From assembly GCA_025358295.1 (NCBI GenBank), contig JANYJY010000045.1, positions 1 to 64,000 on the forward strand: a stretch of 64,000 bases of DNA, written 5' to 3'. A program made the translations under genes and the position numbers. The notes below the pieces were generated by a model, which saw nothing but the letters and a program-made list of their open reading frames with translations, searched no databases and was not told the origin of the DNA. This DNA comes from Gammaproteobacteria bacterium. Lineage in GTDB: Bacteria > Pseudomonadota > Gammaproteobacteria > Steroidobacterales > Steroidobacteraceae. This document shows positions 1 to 9,124 of the stretch, piece after piece; the stretch's first letter is position 1, and every line of letters starts with the position of its first letter.

Positions 1-1767
1 GGCATCGGCGCCGCCTTCGCGGTAGATCACACGCACCAGCGCCGTGTCGGCGAACTCATCCTTGGTGGCGCTGCGACCGTCTTCCACCACCGTGCGCGCA
101 GCGTCCGCCATTCCCACCGAGAGAAGGAAGCCGGCCCGCGACCAATACAGATCGAATTCGTCACTGGGCTCGGCCTTCACAGCGGCCGCATTCCAGCGCA
201 AGGCTTCATCGATGAGACCGCGCGATTCAGCCACCCAGGCCAGGCGGTCAGCCGGCGACGACGCCGCGGGCTGCAAGACTCGCGCACGCTCGCAGGCAGT
301 CTTTGCCTCGTCATAGCGGGCCAGATCCATCAACACGGTACAGCGCTGCTCCTGCAACGTGAAATTCAGCGGATCGAGGGCAGCGGCGCGGTCGTAACTG
401 GCCAGCGATTCGTGTGGCCTGCCTTCGAACAGCCAAATCCTGCCCATCTCCGCAATGGCGCCCATGTCGCTGGGATTCAAGGTAACTGCGTGCTGCAAGT
501 CATCGAGCGCGGCCGTCGTGCGGGTCTGGCTGGCGCGCAACGCACCGCGAACCGCGTAGGCCGCCGACAGCCGATCGTCCAAGCGCAGCGCGGCATCGAC
601 CAGAGGCTCTACTTGCGCCGCCACTTCGGTGATGGGCGCGCCGTGAAAATAGCCCTGGTTCAGATAGCCGTAGGCAAGTTCAGTATAAGCCGGCGCGAAC
701 TTCGGATCCGCGCTCAACACCTGCCGATACAGGACAATGGCGCGCTCGGTGGACTCGGGCGTGAGCAATTGAGAGTCATGACGCGCCAGCAAGAACATCT
801 GGTAGGCCCGCGAATCTGTGGTGCGCCGGGCCGCGAACTGCCGCTCGGAATCCGACGTGAGACGCACTTGCATGGTCCCCGCCACCGAGCGCGAGATGTC
901 TTCCTGGACATTGATGGCATCTTCCATCGGCCGATCAAAGTCCTGCGACCAAAGATGAAAGCCGCTGCCGGCATCAATGAGCTGAACGGTGATTCGCAGG
1001 CGATCGCCGGAACGCCGCATCGAGCCTTCGAGTACGCGGTTGGTGCCAAGCGCCTTGCCGATCTTGCGCACATCCTCGCCCTGTCCGCGAAACGCGAACG
1101 CCGAGGTGCGCGCCACGACGCGCAAGGTGGGAATCTGCGCCAGCCAATTCGACAGCTCCTCGGTCAGTCCGTCGCAAAACGCTTGATTGGCTTTGTCCAC
1201 GGACATGTCGACGAAGGGCAGAACCACAATGGACACTGCGAAATCCTCCGGAAGATCGGCCACATGAAATCTCCGCCACAACAACAGGGCCGTTCCCAAG
1301 CAGACGATCAACACAACACCGCCAATGATCAAGGACCTTGCGCCGCGTCGCGGTACGGGCACTGGCGGTGTCGCCAATATCGCCGGCGGCGCGATCGCAG
1401 GCAGATCGGTTGCGCGCCGTGTCAGCTTCGAGCCGTCACAGCGGGTGACCGAGGCGATGAGCCGATAACCCTTGCGCGGTATGGTCGCAATATAGGTCGG
1501 GTCGGGATCCACATCGCCCAGGAGCTTGCGAAGTTGCGACACGGCTTGATATACGGACGCGGAACCGACCACGACGCCGCTCCACACTTCGGTCAACAAG
1601 CGATCGAGGCTGACCACGGTGCCGCCGGACTCTGCCAGGCACATGAGCAGCCGCATGGTCCGCGGCTCGAGCTTGTGGGTCTCGGCGCCACGGGAAATCG
1701 TATCGAGCGAGGGATCGACAAGCCACTCGCCTATCCTCACCGCGTCGCCAGAGTGTCCAGTCGTCAT
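1..1767 (-). CDS. CadC-like winged-helix transcriptional regulator with TM segment, TolB-like/adenylate-cyclase-associated domain and TPRs (partial, C-terminus off the left edge)
   Basis: Manual reverse translation from ATG at 1767: MTTGHSGDAVRIGEWLVDPSLDTISRGAETHKLEPRTMRLLMCLAESGGTVVSLDRLLTEVWSGVVVGSASVYQAVSQLRKLLGD..., then TM LIVCLGTALLLW, SIVVLPFVDMS...FCDGLTEELSNWLAQ and TPR-like helices; frame open to position 1, so absent from the ORF track. Confidence 0.9.
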   Translation of the reverse strand, partial: MTTGHSGDAVRIGEWLVDPSLDTISRGAETHKLEPRTMRLLMCLAESGGTVVSLDRLLTEVWSGVVVGSASVYQAVSQLRKLLGDVDPDPTYIATIPRKGYRLIASVTRCDGSKLTRRATDLPAIAPPAILATPPVPVPRRGARSLIIGGVVLIVCLGTALLLWRRFHVADLPEDFAVSIVVLPFVDMSVDKANQAFCDGLTEELSNWLAQIPTLRVVARTSAFAFRGQGEDVRKIGKALGTNRVLEGSMRRSGDRLRITVQLIDAGSGFHLWSQDFDRPMEDAINVQEDISRSVAGTMQVRLTSDSERQFAARRTTDSRAYQMFLLARHDSQLLTPESTERAIVLYRQVLSADPKFAPAYTELAYGYLNQGYFHGAPITEVAAQVEPLVDAALRLDDRLSAAYAVRGALRASQTRTTAALDDLQHAVTLNPSDMGAIAEMGRIWLFEGRPHESLASYDRAAALDPLNFTLQEQRCTVLMDLARYDEAKTACERARVLQPAASSPADRLAWVAESRGLIDEALRWNAAAVKAEPSDEFDLYWSRAGFLLSVGMADAARTVVEDGRSATKDEFADTALVRVIYREGGADA

Positions 1768-1911
1768 CCGACTCGCCTCCGGGGACCAGTATACGGCCAG
1801 TCCTCCGGTGAATCGCATTGGCGGGTGATTTACCCAACATTCAGATGAAAAAATCGGCGATTCGCGGCTACATCGCAAATCGCCGAGCGAGGATCATCCC
1901 CGCGAGTGGAC

Positions 1912-2292
1912 TCAATGCGTGCTGACGCCCTTGGTAGGGAGCTTGGCGCTCGCCAGCCGCGTTGATCTTTCGATCTGACCCAGGGCATTGGCGGTGGTCT
2001 CATCGACACAGGCCGTATAGTCGGGCTGATGCGACACGCTCCAGGGGTTGATCACCTTGCCGCACAGCTTGCGCGCCGTCTCATGAACCCGATTGCGGGC
2101 AACCTGCATGCCCTGGTCCGTCGCGAGGTCGAGGTCGACCAGCGACACCATGGCGGTGCGGGTGTCCGCAGCATGGGTGGGCGCCGGCTTGCCGACGGCG
2201 GCGACCAGGATCGCCCATAGGACCATCAATATCAGGCGTCCGTAGCCTGAATTCTGCCGCGATTGCGTGGGAATGTTTTCGTAGTTGTTCAT
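1912..2292 (-). CDS. UrcA family protein
   Basis: Signal/TM start, V.LVDLDLATDQGMQVARNRVHETARKLCG, conserved cysteines. Confidence 0.8.
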   Translation of the reverse strand: MNNYENIPTQSRQNSGYGRLILMVLWAILVAAVGKPAPTHAADTRTAMVSLVDLDLATDQGMQVARNRVHETARKLCGKVINPWSVSHQPDYTACVDETTANALGQIERSTRLASAKLPTKGVSTH

Positions 2293-2325
2293 TTGAGTCT
2301 CTCCATTAATTGCATCAATTGAATG

Positions 2326-2682
2326 TCACTTGCTGGCAAGGCGAACATCGCTGCCGAAGCGCAGCGCCGTGAGCGCGGGTGTGTTGACCTTTTTCACGGC
2401 GTTATCGATGGCCTTTTCAATGCAGGCATGCCCGATCTCGCGTTCCAGCCAGTCACCGTTCATGGAATATTCGCAAACGTCTCGCGCTGCACCACGAATG
2501 CGGCTGTAGAGAATCTTTGCAGCGGCCGGCTTGCTCAGATCGAGATCGTCGAAGCGGACGGTTTCGGTACGCAGGTCCTGGTCGGGAGCCGCCGATGCGG
2601 ACATCGACACGGTGCAGAGCGCGGCTGCGCCGAAGGCCATACCGATGACTGAAAGGAGAGTCGTATGTAGAGTCGATTTCAT
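2326..2682 (-). CDS. UrcA family protein
   Basis: Signal peptide, TVRFDDLDLSKPAAAKILYSRIRGAARDVC, paralogue of the adjacent gene. Confidence 0.85.
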   Translation of the reverse strand: MKSTLHTTLLSVIGMAFGAAALCTVSMSASAAPDQDLRTETVRFDDLDLSKPAAAKILYSRIRGAARDVCEYSMNGDWLEREIGHACIEKAIDNAVKKVNTPALTALRFGSDVRLASK

Positions 2683-2886
2683 GGTCGTATCCTCATTGCT
2701 GTTTCAGGGAGTCGAGAACCGCCACCGGCTTCGCACCGATGGCTTGAGCCACGGTGTACGGCGCCTTGCCGCCAAAAGTCCTCAAGGCCTGCTGAGGGAT
2801 ATTTAAAGGTTGTCTCAACGAGTCAAAATCAATAACTTAGACGTCCCCGAGACCACGGCAATGTTGAATTTGGGAGCGGGATTTCC

Positions 2887-3900
2887 ATGGCCATCGCAAA
2901 AACCAAGAGCAAAACCAGCCGCGCCCGCAAGCCGAAGTCCGTGAAACGCGCTCGCGGCAAGCTGGCGCCGGGCCGCAACGCCCGAGGATTGGATGCCGCC
3001 CAAGTGGCGATCGCCCTGGACGCCGCGGAAATCGCGGAAGTGGTCGCCCTGGTGCGCAGCGCCGGCGGCGCGCCCATTGGCGCGTATCGAGAACCCTTGG
3101 GAGGGCGGCCGCTGGTGATTGCCTCCCTGCCGCTCAACGCCGTGCAGCCGACCCCGTTTCAACGCGATCTCTCGCCCGCGCACGTGAAGCGCCTGGCATT
3201 GAAAATCGATGAGACCGGCGCTTTTTTGGATCCGTTGATTGTCGTGCGCGGCGAGGAGGGCCGCTTTTGGACGCCGAACGGCCGGCATCGGTTGGCCGCG
3301 GGCAAGGTTCTCGGACTGCAACAGATCACCGCTTTGATCTCGCCGGATGACACGCTCGCCTACCGCATTCTCGCTCTCAACACCGAGAAGGCTCACAACC
3401 TGCGCGATCGCAGCCTGGAAGTGATTCGCATGGCACGCAGCCTTGCCAAGCAACAGGCGACGACCAAGGAAGCGACGTTTGCGGCGCAGTTCGAGTCCCC
3501 TGAATTGCTGACCCTCGGCATCGTGTACGAAAAATCTTCGCGCTTTGCCGGTGGCGCCTACAGCTCTTTTCTAAAAAAGGTGGACCGCTTCAGCGATAAG
3601 GGTCTTGCCGTAGGCTTGCGCGAGCGCGAGGGTACCGCAGCTCGCCTGTTGGCTATCGATGCGCAAGCGAAGCGCGTCATCGACAGCCTACAGTCGCGCG
3701 GATTCAAGTCGCCCTACCTGCGCAATTACGTCGTGGCGCGGATCAATCCGGTGCGCTTTCACAAGCTGAAAAAGGGCGACAGCAAACCGCCCATGCCGCT
3801 GGCGCAGGCACTCACCCGCATGGCGGCCGCGATCAAGAATTTCAAAGTGGACTCGGTTTCGAATTCGGACCTTGCCTGGGTGGCGGCGGGTGCCGAATGA
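2887..3900 (+). CDS. ParB-like N-terminal domain protein (stand-alone)
   Basis: PFQRDLSPAHVKRLALKIDETGAFLDPLIVV...WTPNGRHRLAAGKVLG ParB/Srx-type motif; basic N-terminal tail. Confidence 0.75.
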   Translation: MAIAKTKSKTSRARKPKSVKRARGKLAPGRNARGLDAAQVAIALDAAEIAEVVALVRSAGGAPIGAYREPLGGRPLVIASLPLNAVQPTPFQRDLSPAHVKRLALKIDETGAFLDPLIVVRGEEGRFWTPNGRHRLAAGKVLGLQQITALISPDDTLAYRILALNTEKAHNLRDRSLEVIRMARSLAKQQATTKEATFAAQFESPELLTLGIVYEKSSRFAGGAYSSFLKKVDRFSDKGLAVGLREREGTAARLLAIDAQAKRVIDSLQSRGFKSPYLRNYVVARINPVRFHKLKKGDSKPPMPLAQALTRMAAAIKNFKVDSVSNSDLAWVAAGAE

Positions 3901-3941
3901 CTGAACGCCGACGGGAAATCGCCTGCCGCGGCACAGCACTT

Positions 3942-5708
3942 CTATTCCAGCACGGCGCCTCGGTCGCCGGGCATTAAGAGCTGGCGGTGCGCCCACCAGG
4001 GCGCGATGCCATCCATCATCACACGCTCGTGGAATTCACGCAGATTGAATGCCTTGCCGCGCATCGCCTGGTAATCGTGCCGCAGCTTGAATGCCGCCAT
4101 CTTGCCGAGGAAATAGCCGCCGTAGGTCGGGTCATAACTGCCTCGCACCGCCTCGCGATTGGCGGCCAACGACGTCATATGTGCTTCTTTCTCGAACATG
4201 CCGCTCGCCTGCTCGATAGTCCATTCGCCGCTGTGCAGCTTGATGCCCACGACGAGCCGACAAATCCGCTTCACGGACTCATTGATCTGAGCCAGACGAT
4301 ATCGAGGATCATCGGCCTTGAAGCCCTCGTCACTGATCATCTGTTCGGCGTAGTGGGCCCATCCGTCCTGTCCCGACGACGGTTGCGGAAAAGGATTGAG
4401 ACCGATCCAGATCCGCCGTACCTTACCCGGCGTCTTGCGCATGAACAAACTATGGACGTAGTGGCCGGGAGCCACTTCGTGCGCGCTGATATCGGCCAGA
4501 GTCGCGTAATTGAACGTGCGCAGCCACGCCTCTTGTTGCGCAACAGGCCAATCCGCGGCGGCGTCGGTGATGTAGTAGACACTCTGGACGGGGTGCGGCT
4601 CGAGTGGCGGCGAGGAATGCATGGAGGCGAGTCCGAGATCGTAAACCGGGGCCGGTGCGACCTGAACGTGTTCACTGGGCGGCAGAGTGATGAGTTGACG
4701 GTCGCGGATATAGGCGAACAGCTCATCGACAATGGCACGCGCCGCCGGAACTACCTGCCCTCGCAGGGGATGATCATCCTGCACACCGCTCCACACGTCC
4801 CGCGCGGATTTTTTTGCATCGATGCGCGCGGCGACCTGGATGAACTCTGTTTGCTTGGACTTCAGCTCACGCATACCGATCGCCAGCAGTCTGACAGCGG
4901 AAAGATCGATCAATTCTTCGTCACGATAACGCGCTTCGACGTTCGCGATCCCGACGACGAAGCTGCCGTTTGCCGCCGGCAACACCCGGGTCTGCAAATC
5001 TTGCTGGTACGCAGCCAATTGCGCGTTCGCGGACTCGGCCGCCGCCAGCAGCCGGCCGCGCAGCGCCGTATCGTTGGCGTTCGCAAAGGCCAGCGGCAGG
5101 TCGTGAGACAGCAGATCCGCGACGCCGCCCAACATGGCAACCGCGCGCTCGACGAAGACCTTGGGCGGCGCATGAACATTGCCGTTCGCAGCAGCGATGA
5201 GCAGCGGCACGGCCTGAAGCTTGGTCAAAATGCGCTGCATGCGGACTTCCGGCGCAGCCGATTCCATCGCGACCAAATCATGCACGCCGTCCGAGACGGC
5301 GGCGACGTATATCATCGGATTCCGCGCCCAGGTGCGCACCGTCTCCAGATCGAGTAGCCAGCCGTCGACCACTCCCTGAAGTATTCGGCGGTCTACCCGC
5401 TCATCCGGCGTCAGATTGCGGGCGTCAAATCCGTCGAGTTCATGGCGCACCGAATGCAGCCATACGGTCTCGGTCGCTATGGATGCGGCCGAGAAGTCCT
5501 CGAGTTCGCCATCGTGATCGTGTAGGCCGTTGCCGCCGGCAATCGACGGATGGAAGCGGCCAAAACGGTCGAGGTAGTCGTCGACGAATGCGGCAAAGCT
5601 GGGGGCGGAAGGCGCGGCGAGCGAGCCTGCCCGCGACGGCTGGGTAATCGCCGGCAGCAAGCCGCATATGGCCATCATCAGCAATCGTCTTAAGCTCGCA
5701 GCCCCCAT
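3942..5708 (-). CDS. DUF885 family protein
   Basis: Signal peptide at MGAASLRRLLMMAICGLLPAI; HEVAPGHYVHSLF and YYITDAAADWP typical of DUF885; upstream in-frame extension of the track ORF trimmed. Confidence 0.85.
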   Translation of the reverse strand: MGAASLRRLLMMAICGLLPAITQPSRAGSLAAPSAPSFAAFVDDYLDRFGRFHPSIAGGNGLHDHDGELEDFSAASIATETVWLHSVRHELDGFDARNLTPDERVDRRILQGVVDGWLLDLETVRTWARNPMIYVAAVSDGVHDLVAMESAAPEVRMQRILTKLQAVPLLIAAANGNVHAPPKVFVERAVAMLGGVADLLSHDLPLAFANANDTALRGRLLAAAESANAQLAAYQQDLQTRVLPAANGSFVVGIANVEARYRDEELIDLSAVRLLAIGMRELKSKQTEFIQVAARIDAKKSARDVWSGVQDDHPLRGQVVPAARAIVDELFAYIRDRQLITLPPSEHVQVAPAPVYDLGLASMHSSPPLEPHPVQSVYYITDAAADWPVAQQEAWLRTFNYATLADISAHEVAPGHYVHSLFMRKTPGKVRRIWIGLNPFPQPSSGQDGWAHYAEQMISDEGFKADDPRYRLAQINESVKRICRLVVGIKLHSGEWTIEQASGMFEKEAHMTSLAANREAVRGSYDPTYGGYFLGKMAAFKLRHDYQAMRGKAFNLREFHERVMMDGIAPWWAHRQLLMPGDRGAVLE

Positions 5709-5873
5709 CTGAAAACTCCCTCTGACGTTGAAACGCAACCCAAAGGGAGATTGTGCCCTACGGCGCGGACTGTCGCTGCACCAGCGCCTCGCTTGGGTGG
5801 TAGTGCCGCTTGCGTCGCGTGTCACTCCCCACTATCGTCGCTCAATTTACTGCCCAGAATCGAAGGGGCTCTG

Positions 5874-7301
5874 ATGATGGGTGACGCCGAGGATCCTTCG
5901 CAACGCTGGGACGACGCAATGTTGCTCCAGTCAGCGGTGTGGGCCGCCGATCTCGGCGCTTACGAGTGGGACCTCGCCACCGACCGAGTACGCTGGCTGA
6001 ACCAGTGGTGCGAGTACTACGACATCGACCCCTGCGAGGGCGAGCACCACGGTGAGCGCTGGAGAGACCTGGTGCATCCCGACGATCTTGCTCTGGCACG
6101 GCGCGAGTTCGACGCGCACATCGCCGGACTGCGCGAGCGTTACGAGTCGGAGTATCGGATGCGGACCTTGAGCGGCGGCTGGCGCTGGATACGCAACCGC
6201 GCCTACATCATCCGCTCGCCCACGAATGGGCGCGGCGATCGATTGGTCGGCGCCTGCGTCGACGTGGATGAGCGCAAGCGCGCGGAACTCGCGCTCGGCC
6301 GCACGCAACGCCAGCTCGAAGCGCTGGCGGCCACGGCGCCCATCTGGATGGTACTGACGGATGCCGACGGGACAATCGAGTTCGTCAATCGGCCCATGCG
6401 CTGCCTTGCTCCCGGCAATGTGATCGGACGCAAAGTCGTCAGCCTGTTTACCGAACCCGCCGAGGCCGCACGCATCGAAGAATTCCGCAGAAATCTGGTG
6501 AACGAACACGGCCCTAAAATGCACACCATGATGTTGGAGGATGGCCGCGCGCTCACCACCTGGGCGCAACCCATCGTCGAGGATGGCCGGGTCGTCGGCA
6601 TTGCCTCTGCGACCGCCGATGTGTCCGAACGGCAAACTCGCGAAAGAGAGGTGCTCGCGGCAGTCAACTCCGAACAACAGCGCTTCAGCAGGGACCTGCA
6701 CGACGGCCTGGGCCAGGAACTGACCGGCATCGCGCTGCTGGTCAGATCGCTCTGCAACCGTGCCGACAAGGAGGCGCCGGCGCTGGTGGCAGGCATGGAA
6801 GAAGTGCTGCGCCATGTGACCACCGCGATCGCCACCACTCGCACCGTGGCGCGCGGCGTATCACCCGTTGGGCGCGAACACGGCGGGCTCGCCCGAGCGC
6901 TGCAAGACCTGGCGCAGCACTGGCGCGAGACCCAGCGCGCCAATATCCACTGCCTCGTGCGCATGTCCGACAACCGTGAGCTCGATCCCATGTTGGCCGA
7001 CAATTTTTATCGTATCGCACAGGAAGCCCTGACCAACGCAATGCATCATAGCGGGGCGCGTGAAATCTGGATGGAATTGCTTCAATCGCCGCAGCGGCTG
7101 ACGCTCACCATCACGGATAACGGCTGCGGCATTCCGCCTGCCGTCGCTCGCCGCAGCGGGCTCGGCCTCAATATCATGCGTTCCCGCGCCGAGCTCACCG
7201 GAGCCCAGCTCACAGTTGCGGTCAACCGGGACGGCGGGACTCGGCTTGAGTGTCGCTACATATGGCGCGGCTCCGGCGACAGGGCCCAGGCGCCGGACTA
7301 G
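5874..7301 (+). CDS. PAS-domain sensor histidine kinase (HisKA_3/NarX type)
   Basis: Two PAS regions; FSRDLHDGLGQELTGIALLVRSL (HisKA_3), ATPase NAMHHSGA...ITDNGCGIP...GLGLNIMRSRAE. Confidence 0.88.
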   Translation: MMGDAEDPSQRWDDAMLLQSAVWAADLGAYEWDLATDRVRWLNQWCEYYDIDPCEGEHHGERWRDLVHPDDLALARREFDAHIAGLRERYESEYRMRTLSGGWRWIRNRAYIIRSPTNGRGDRLVGACVDVDERKRAELALGRTQRQLEALAATAPIWMVLTDADGTIEFVNRPMRCLAPGNVIGRKVVSLFTEPAEAARIEEFRRNLVNEHGPKMHTMMLEDGRALTTWAQPIVEDGRVVGIASATADVSERQTREREVLAAVNSEQQRFSRDLHDGLGQELTGIALLVRSLCNRADKEAPALVAGMEEVLRHVTTAIATTRTVARGVSPVGREHGGLARALQDLAQHWRETQRANIHCLVRMSDNRELDPMLADNFYRIAQEALTNAMHHSGAREIWMELLQSPQRLTLTITDNGCGIPPAVARRSGLGLNIMRSRAELTGAQLTVAVNRDGGTRLECRYIWRGSGDRAQAPD

Positions 7302-7450
7302 CGAATCATTCGATGCGGTCGACGCGCCGGCGGCGCAGACCGACTCGATCGCGGAGCTTGCCGCGGCCTGACCTGGTATGCGGCGTCTGGCGCGTGCGCG
7401 GAGCACCTATATCGGCGAGAATGGGGCATTACACGAGATAGGGAGTTCCC

Positions 7451-8578
7451 TTGACTCACGCTGCCATTGTCGGCTGGGGCAAATGCCTGCCGCCCTCGAT
7501 CCTGACCAATAGCGATCTCGCTACTTTCCTGCCGACGGATGATGAGTGGATCACCTCCCGAACCGGCATGAAGGAGCGGCGCATTTCGCACGTTCCGGGC
7601 ATAGAGTTGGCCATAACCGCGGCGCGCCGGGCCATTGCCTGCGCCGGCATGAGCGGCAAGGATATCGAGCTCGTCATTTACGGCAGCTGCAGCAACGATG
7701 AATTGGTGCCCAACAGTGCCTCCGGCGTGCAGCAGCGCATCGGGGCGACTCAGGCAGCAGCATTCGACGTGAACACGGCGTGCACTAGTTTCATGTATGG
7801 ACTGTCGATCGGCTCGTCGATGATCAAGACCGGCATCGTCAAGAATGCCTTGGTGATCGGCGTCGAGCTGATCTCCCAATACATGGACTGGGACAATCGC
7901 AATGTCGCCGTGCTGTTCGGCGACGGCGCGGCCGCCATGGTGCTGCAATCGTCCGATCAGGAATACGGTGTCATCGCCGAGAAGCTTCAGTGCTATGCGG
8001 ACTCGCGCCACATCCTGCGGGTTCGCGGCATGGGCACCATGTACGCCAACTTGGGCGTGCAATACGGACAGACGAGTTGGGACTTCGACGGCCAGGAGAT
8101 TTTTCGCAAGGCCGTGCAAGGCATGAGCGAGGCCAGCCTCGACGTCATGCGGCGCACCGGCGTCACCATGGATGATATTGCGCTGGTCGTGCCGCACCAA
8201 GCCAATTTGCGCATCATCGACGCGGTCGCTAAGCGCGCGGGCGCGGGTCCGGAAAAGGTGTACCTGACGGTGCAGAAGTACGGCAACATGAGTTCGGCCA
8301 CGGCGCCGGTCGCACTGGTCGAGGCTGTGGAGGATGGCCGCTTGTCGCCGGGTAACCTGGTGCTGATGCCGGCCTTCGGCGGCGGATTGACGCTGTCCGC
8401 GCATTTGATTCGCTGGGGTGAGCGCATGACGCCGCTGCAGGTCAGCGATGCCGAGCTGCCGCCGTGCACCAAGACCGCACTGGAAATGGTGAACGAGATC
8501 CGCGCGCAGAAGAAACCCGGCGAAGCCGAGGCCGCTCGGCTCGGCAACTTGAGCTTCTCGGAAAATCGCACCGGATGA
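7451..8578 (+). CDS. beta-ketoacyl-ACP synthase III
   Basis: DEWITSRTGMKERR, DVNTACTSFMYGL catalytic Cys, VPHQANLRII, YGNMSSAT; TTG start in track. Confidence 0.88.
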   Translation: MTHAAIVGWGKCLPPSILTNSDLATFLPTDDEWITSRTGMKERRISHVPGIELAITAARRAIACAGMSGKDIELVIYGSCSNDELVPNSASGVQQRIGATQAAAFDVNTACTSFMYGLSIGSSMIKTGIVKNALVIGVELISQYMDWDNRNVAVLFGDGAAAMVLQSSDQEYGVIAEKLQCYADSRHILRVRGMGTMYANLGVQYGQTSWDFDGQEIFRKAVQGMSEASLDVMRRTGVTMDDIALVVPHQANLRIIDAVAKRAGAGPEKVYLTVQKYGNMSSATAPVALVEAVEDGRLSPGNLVLMPAFGGGLTLSAHLIRWGERMTPLQVSDAELPPCTKTALEMVNEIRAQKKPGEAEAARLGNLSFSENRTG

Positions 8579-8602
8579 ATGCGCGCGGCGTGGCCTTGCG
8601 CG

Positions 8603-9124
8603 TTAACGCATGAAAGCTTGTCGCTCGACCTCGATGGCTTCTTGATTGCGTTTCTGAGCGCGCAAGGCATCGACTAACAGCTTGCCTGCCTGGGCCTGCG
8701 TGGCGCGATCACCGCTCGCCAACGCAAGCGCCTTACGGCCGCAGCCCTCCGCTTGATGTGCATCGCCTTCCGCCAACCGCAGACGCCCTCGCTCTATCCA
8801 TAGCAGAGGATTGTTGGGCTCGATGCGCAAGGCGCGGTCGAGCGTCGATGACGCTGCATCGAGATCTCCACGCGACATCAGGGTTTGTGCCTGAGTCACC
8901 AGCGAGCGCGTCGCAGGCGACAGATGATTTTCACGCGGCGGGGACGACGCAGGCGGCTGCGCGCGAGGCGGCGGCGGCGGCAACAAGGGAACGGAGCCTT
9001 GCGGCGCCGGAATTGAGGTGATCGGCGGCGACGGGCGCGGCGCCGGCGCCAGGCAGCCGCCGAGCATCAAGCTTAGGGCCAGTCCGGCGGCCGGCGCTCT
9101 CAGTGAACGATATGATTGAGCCAT
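8603..9124 (-). CDS. TPR lipoprotein
   Basis: Lipobox LMLGGC, Pro-rich linker, TPR-like repeats; overlaps the upstream gene end by about 25 nt. Confidence 0.75.
   Translation of the reverse strand: MAQSYRSLRAPAAGLALSLMLGGCLAPAPRPSPPITSIPAPQGSVPLLPPPPPRAQPPASSPPRENHLSPATRSLVTQAQTLMSRGDLDAASSTLDRALRIEPNNPLLWIERGRLRLAEGDAHQAEGCGRKALALASGDRATQAQAGKLLVDALRAQKRNQEAIEVERQAFMR

Noticed and set aside
412-1848. 478-aa plus-strand ORF
   Set aside because: Antisense shadow of the CadC-like gene; composition is Arg/Gly/Gln-rich without domain motifs.
3987-5357. 456-aa plus-strand ORF
   Set aside because: Antisense to the DUF885 gene.
7298-8404. 368-aa minus-strand ORF
   Set aside because: Antisense to the KAS III gene.
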